Assembly (NCBI GenBank): GCA_017995875.1
Contig: JAGOIB010000135.1
Span: 1-5,891 of the forward strand
DNA: 5,891 nucleotides
Reading direction: 5' to 3'
Source of the DNA: Saprospiraceae bacterium
GTDB lineage: Bacteria > Bacteroidota > Bacteroidia > Chitinophagales > Saprospiraceae
Below the pieces are notes generated by a model that saw only the letters and a list, made by a program, of their open reading frames with translations, made no database searches and was not told the DNA's origin. Below, one piece after another: positions 5,891 through 5,891 of the stretch. The position numbers and the translations under genes are program-made. How positions within the stretch are numbered: the stretch's first letter is position 1; each line of letters opens with the position of its first letter.

Positions 5891-5891
5891 T

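Overview
The window looks like chromosomal DNA of a member of the Bacteroidota. Three things suggest this. One gene belongs to a DUF4294-type family that I know only from that phylum. Three genes are preceded by exact copies of the Bacteroidota -7 promoter motif (TAnnTTTG), and no start shows a strong Shine-Dalgarno sequence. The mevalonate-pathway decarboxylase resembles those of Flavobacteriia, Saprospiria and Chitinophagia. I cannot name a genus. There are six protein genes, no RNA genes, no CRISPR array and no transposase.

Layout from left to right: (1) an ECF-type RNA polymerase sigma factor on the minus strand (12-530); (2) an AT-rich 400-base divergent intergenic region (531-930) that ends in 10-base-phased GCTAATT repeats running up to the next start codon; (3) ddl, D-alanine--D-alanine ligase, the only plus-strand gene (931-1905); (4) convergent with it, a tight two-gene minus-strand unit: rmlA (3018-3881), making dTDP-glucose for dTDP-rhamnose, followed after three bases by a Wzz-like polysaccharide chain-length protein (1938-3014); (5) a 298-base gene-free stretch (3882-4179) holding a degenerate CAGT/ATC low-complexity array, two inverted copies of an AGACGCG palindrome and some small overlapping inverted repeats; (6) a second minus-strand pair: a secreted DUF4294-type protein (5276-5890) followed by mvaD, diphosphomevalonate decarboxylase (4180-5223).

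Functionally the window is mostly cell-envelope supply. Ddl provides the D-Ala-D-Ala of peptidoglycan. RmlA and Wzz serve surface polysaccharide synthesis. MvaD makes isopentenyl diphosphate, the precursor of the undecaprenyl carrier used by both pathways and of quinones. These genes do not form one operon, so the shared theme may be chance.

I found no new multi-gene system. The items most worth a second look are non-coding: the 10-base-phased repeat with an exact 100-base echo before ddl, the REPIN-like palindrome pair at 4027-4105, and a possible leaderless GTG start of rmlA. Two genes (sigma factor and mvaD) have longer TTG-initiated readings that I reject in favour of ATG starts, each exactly 21 bases downstream of a TAnnTTTG motif.
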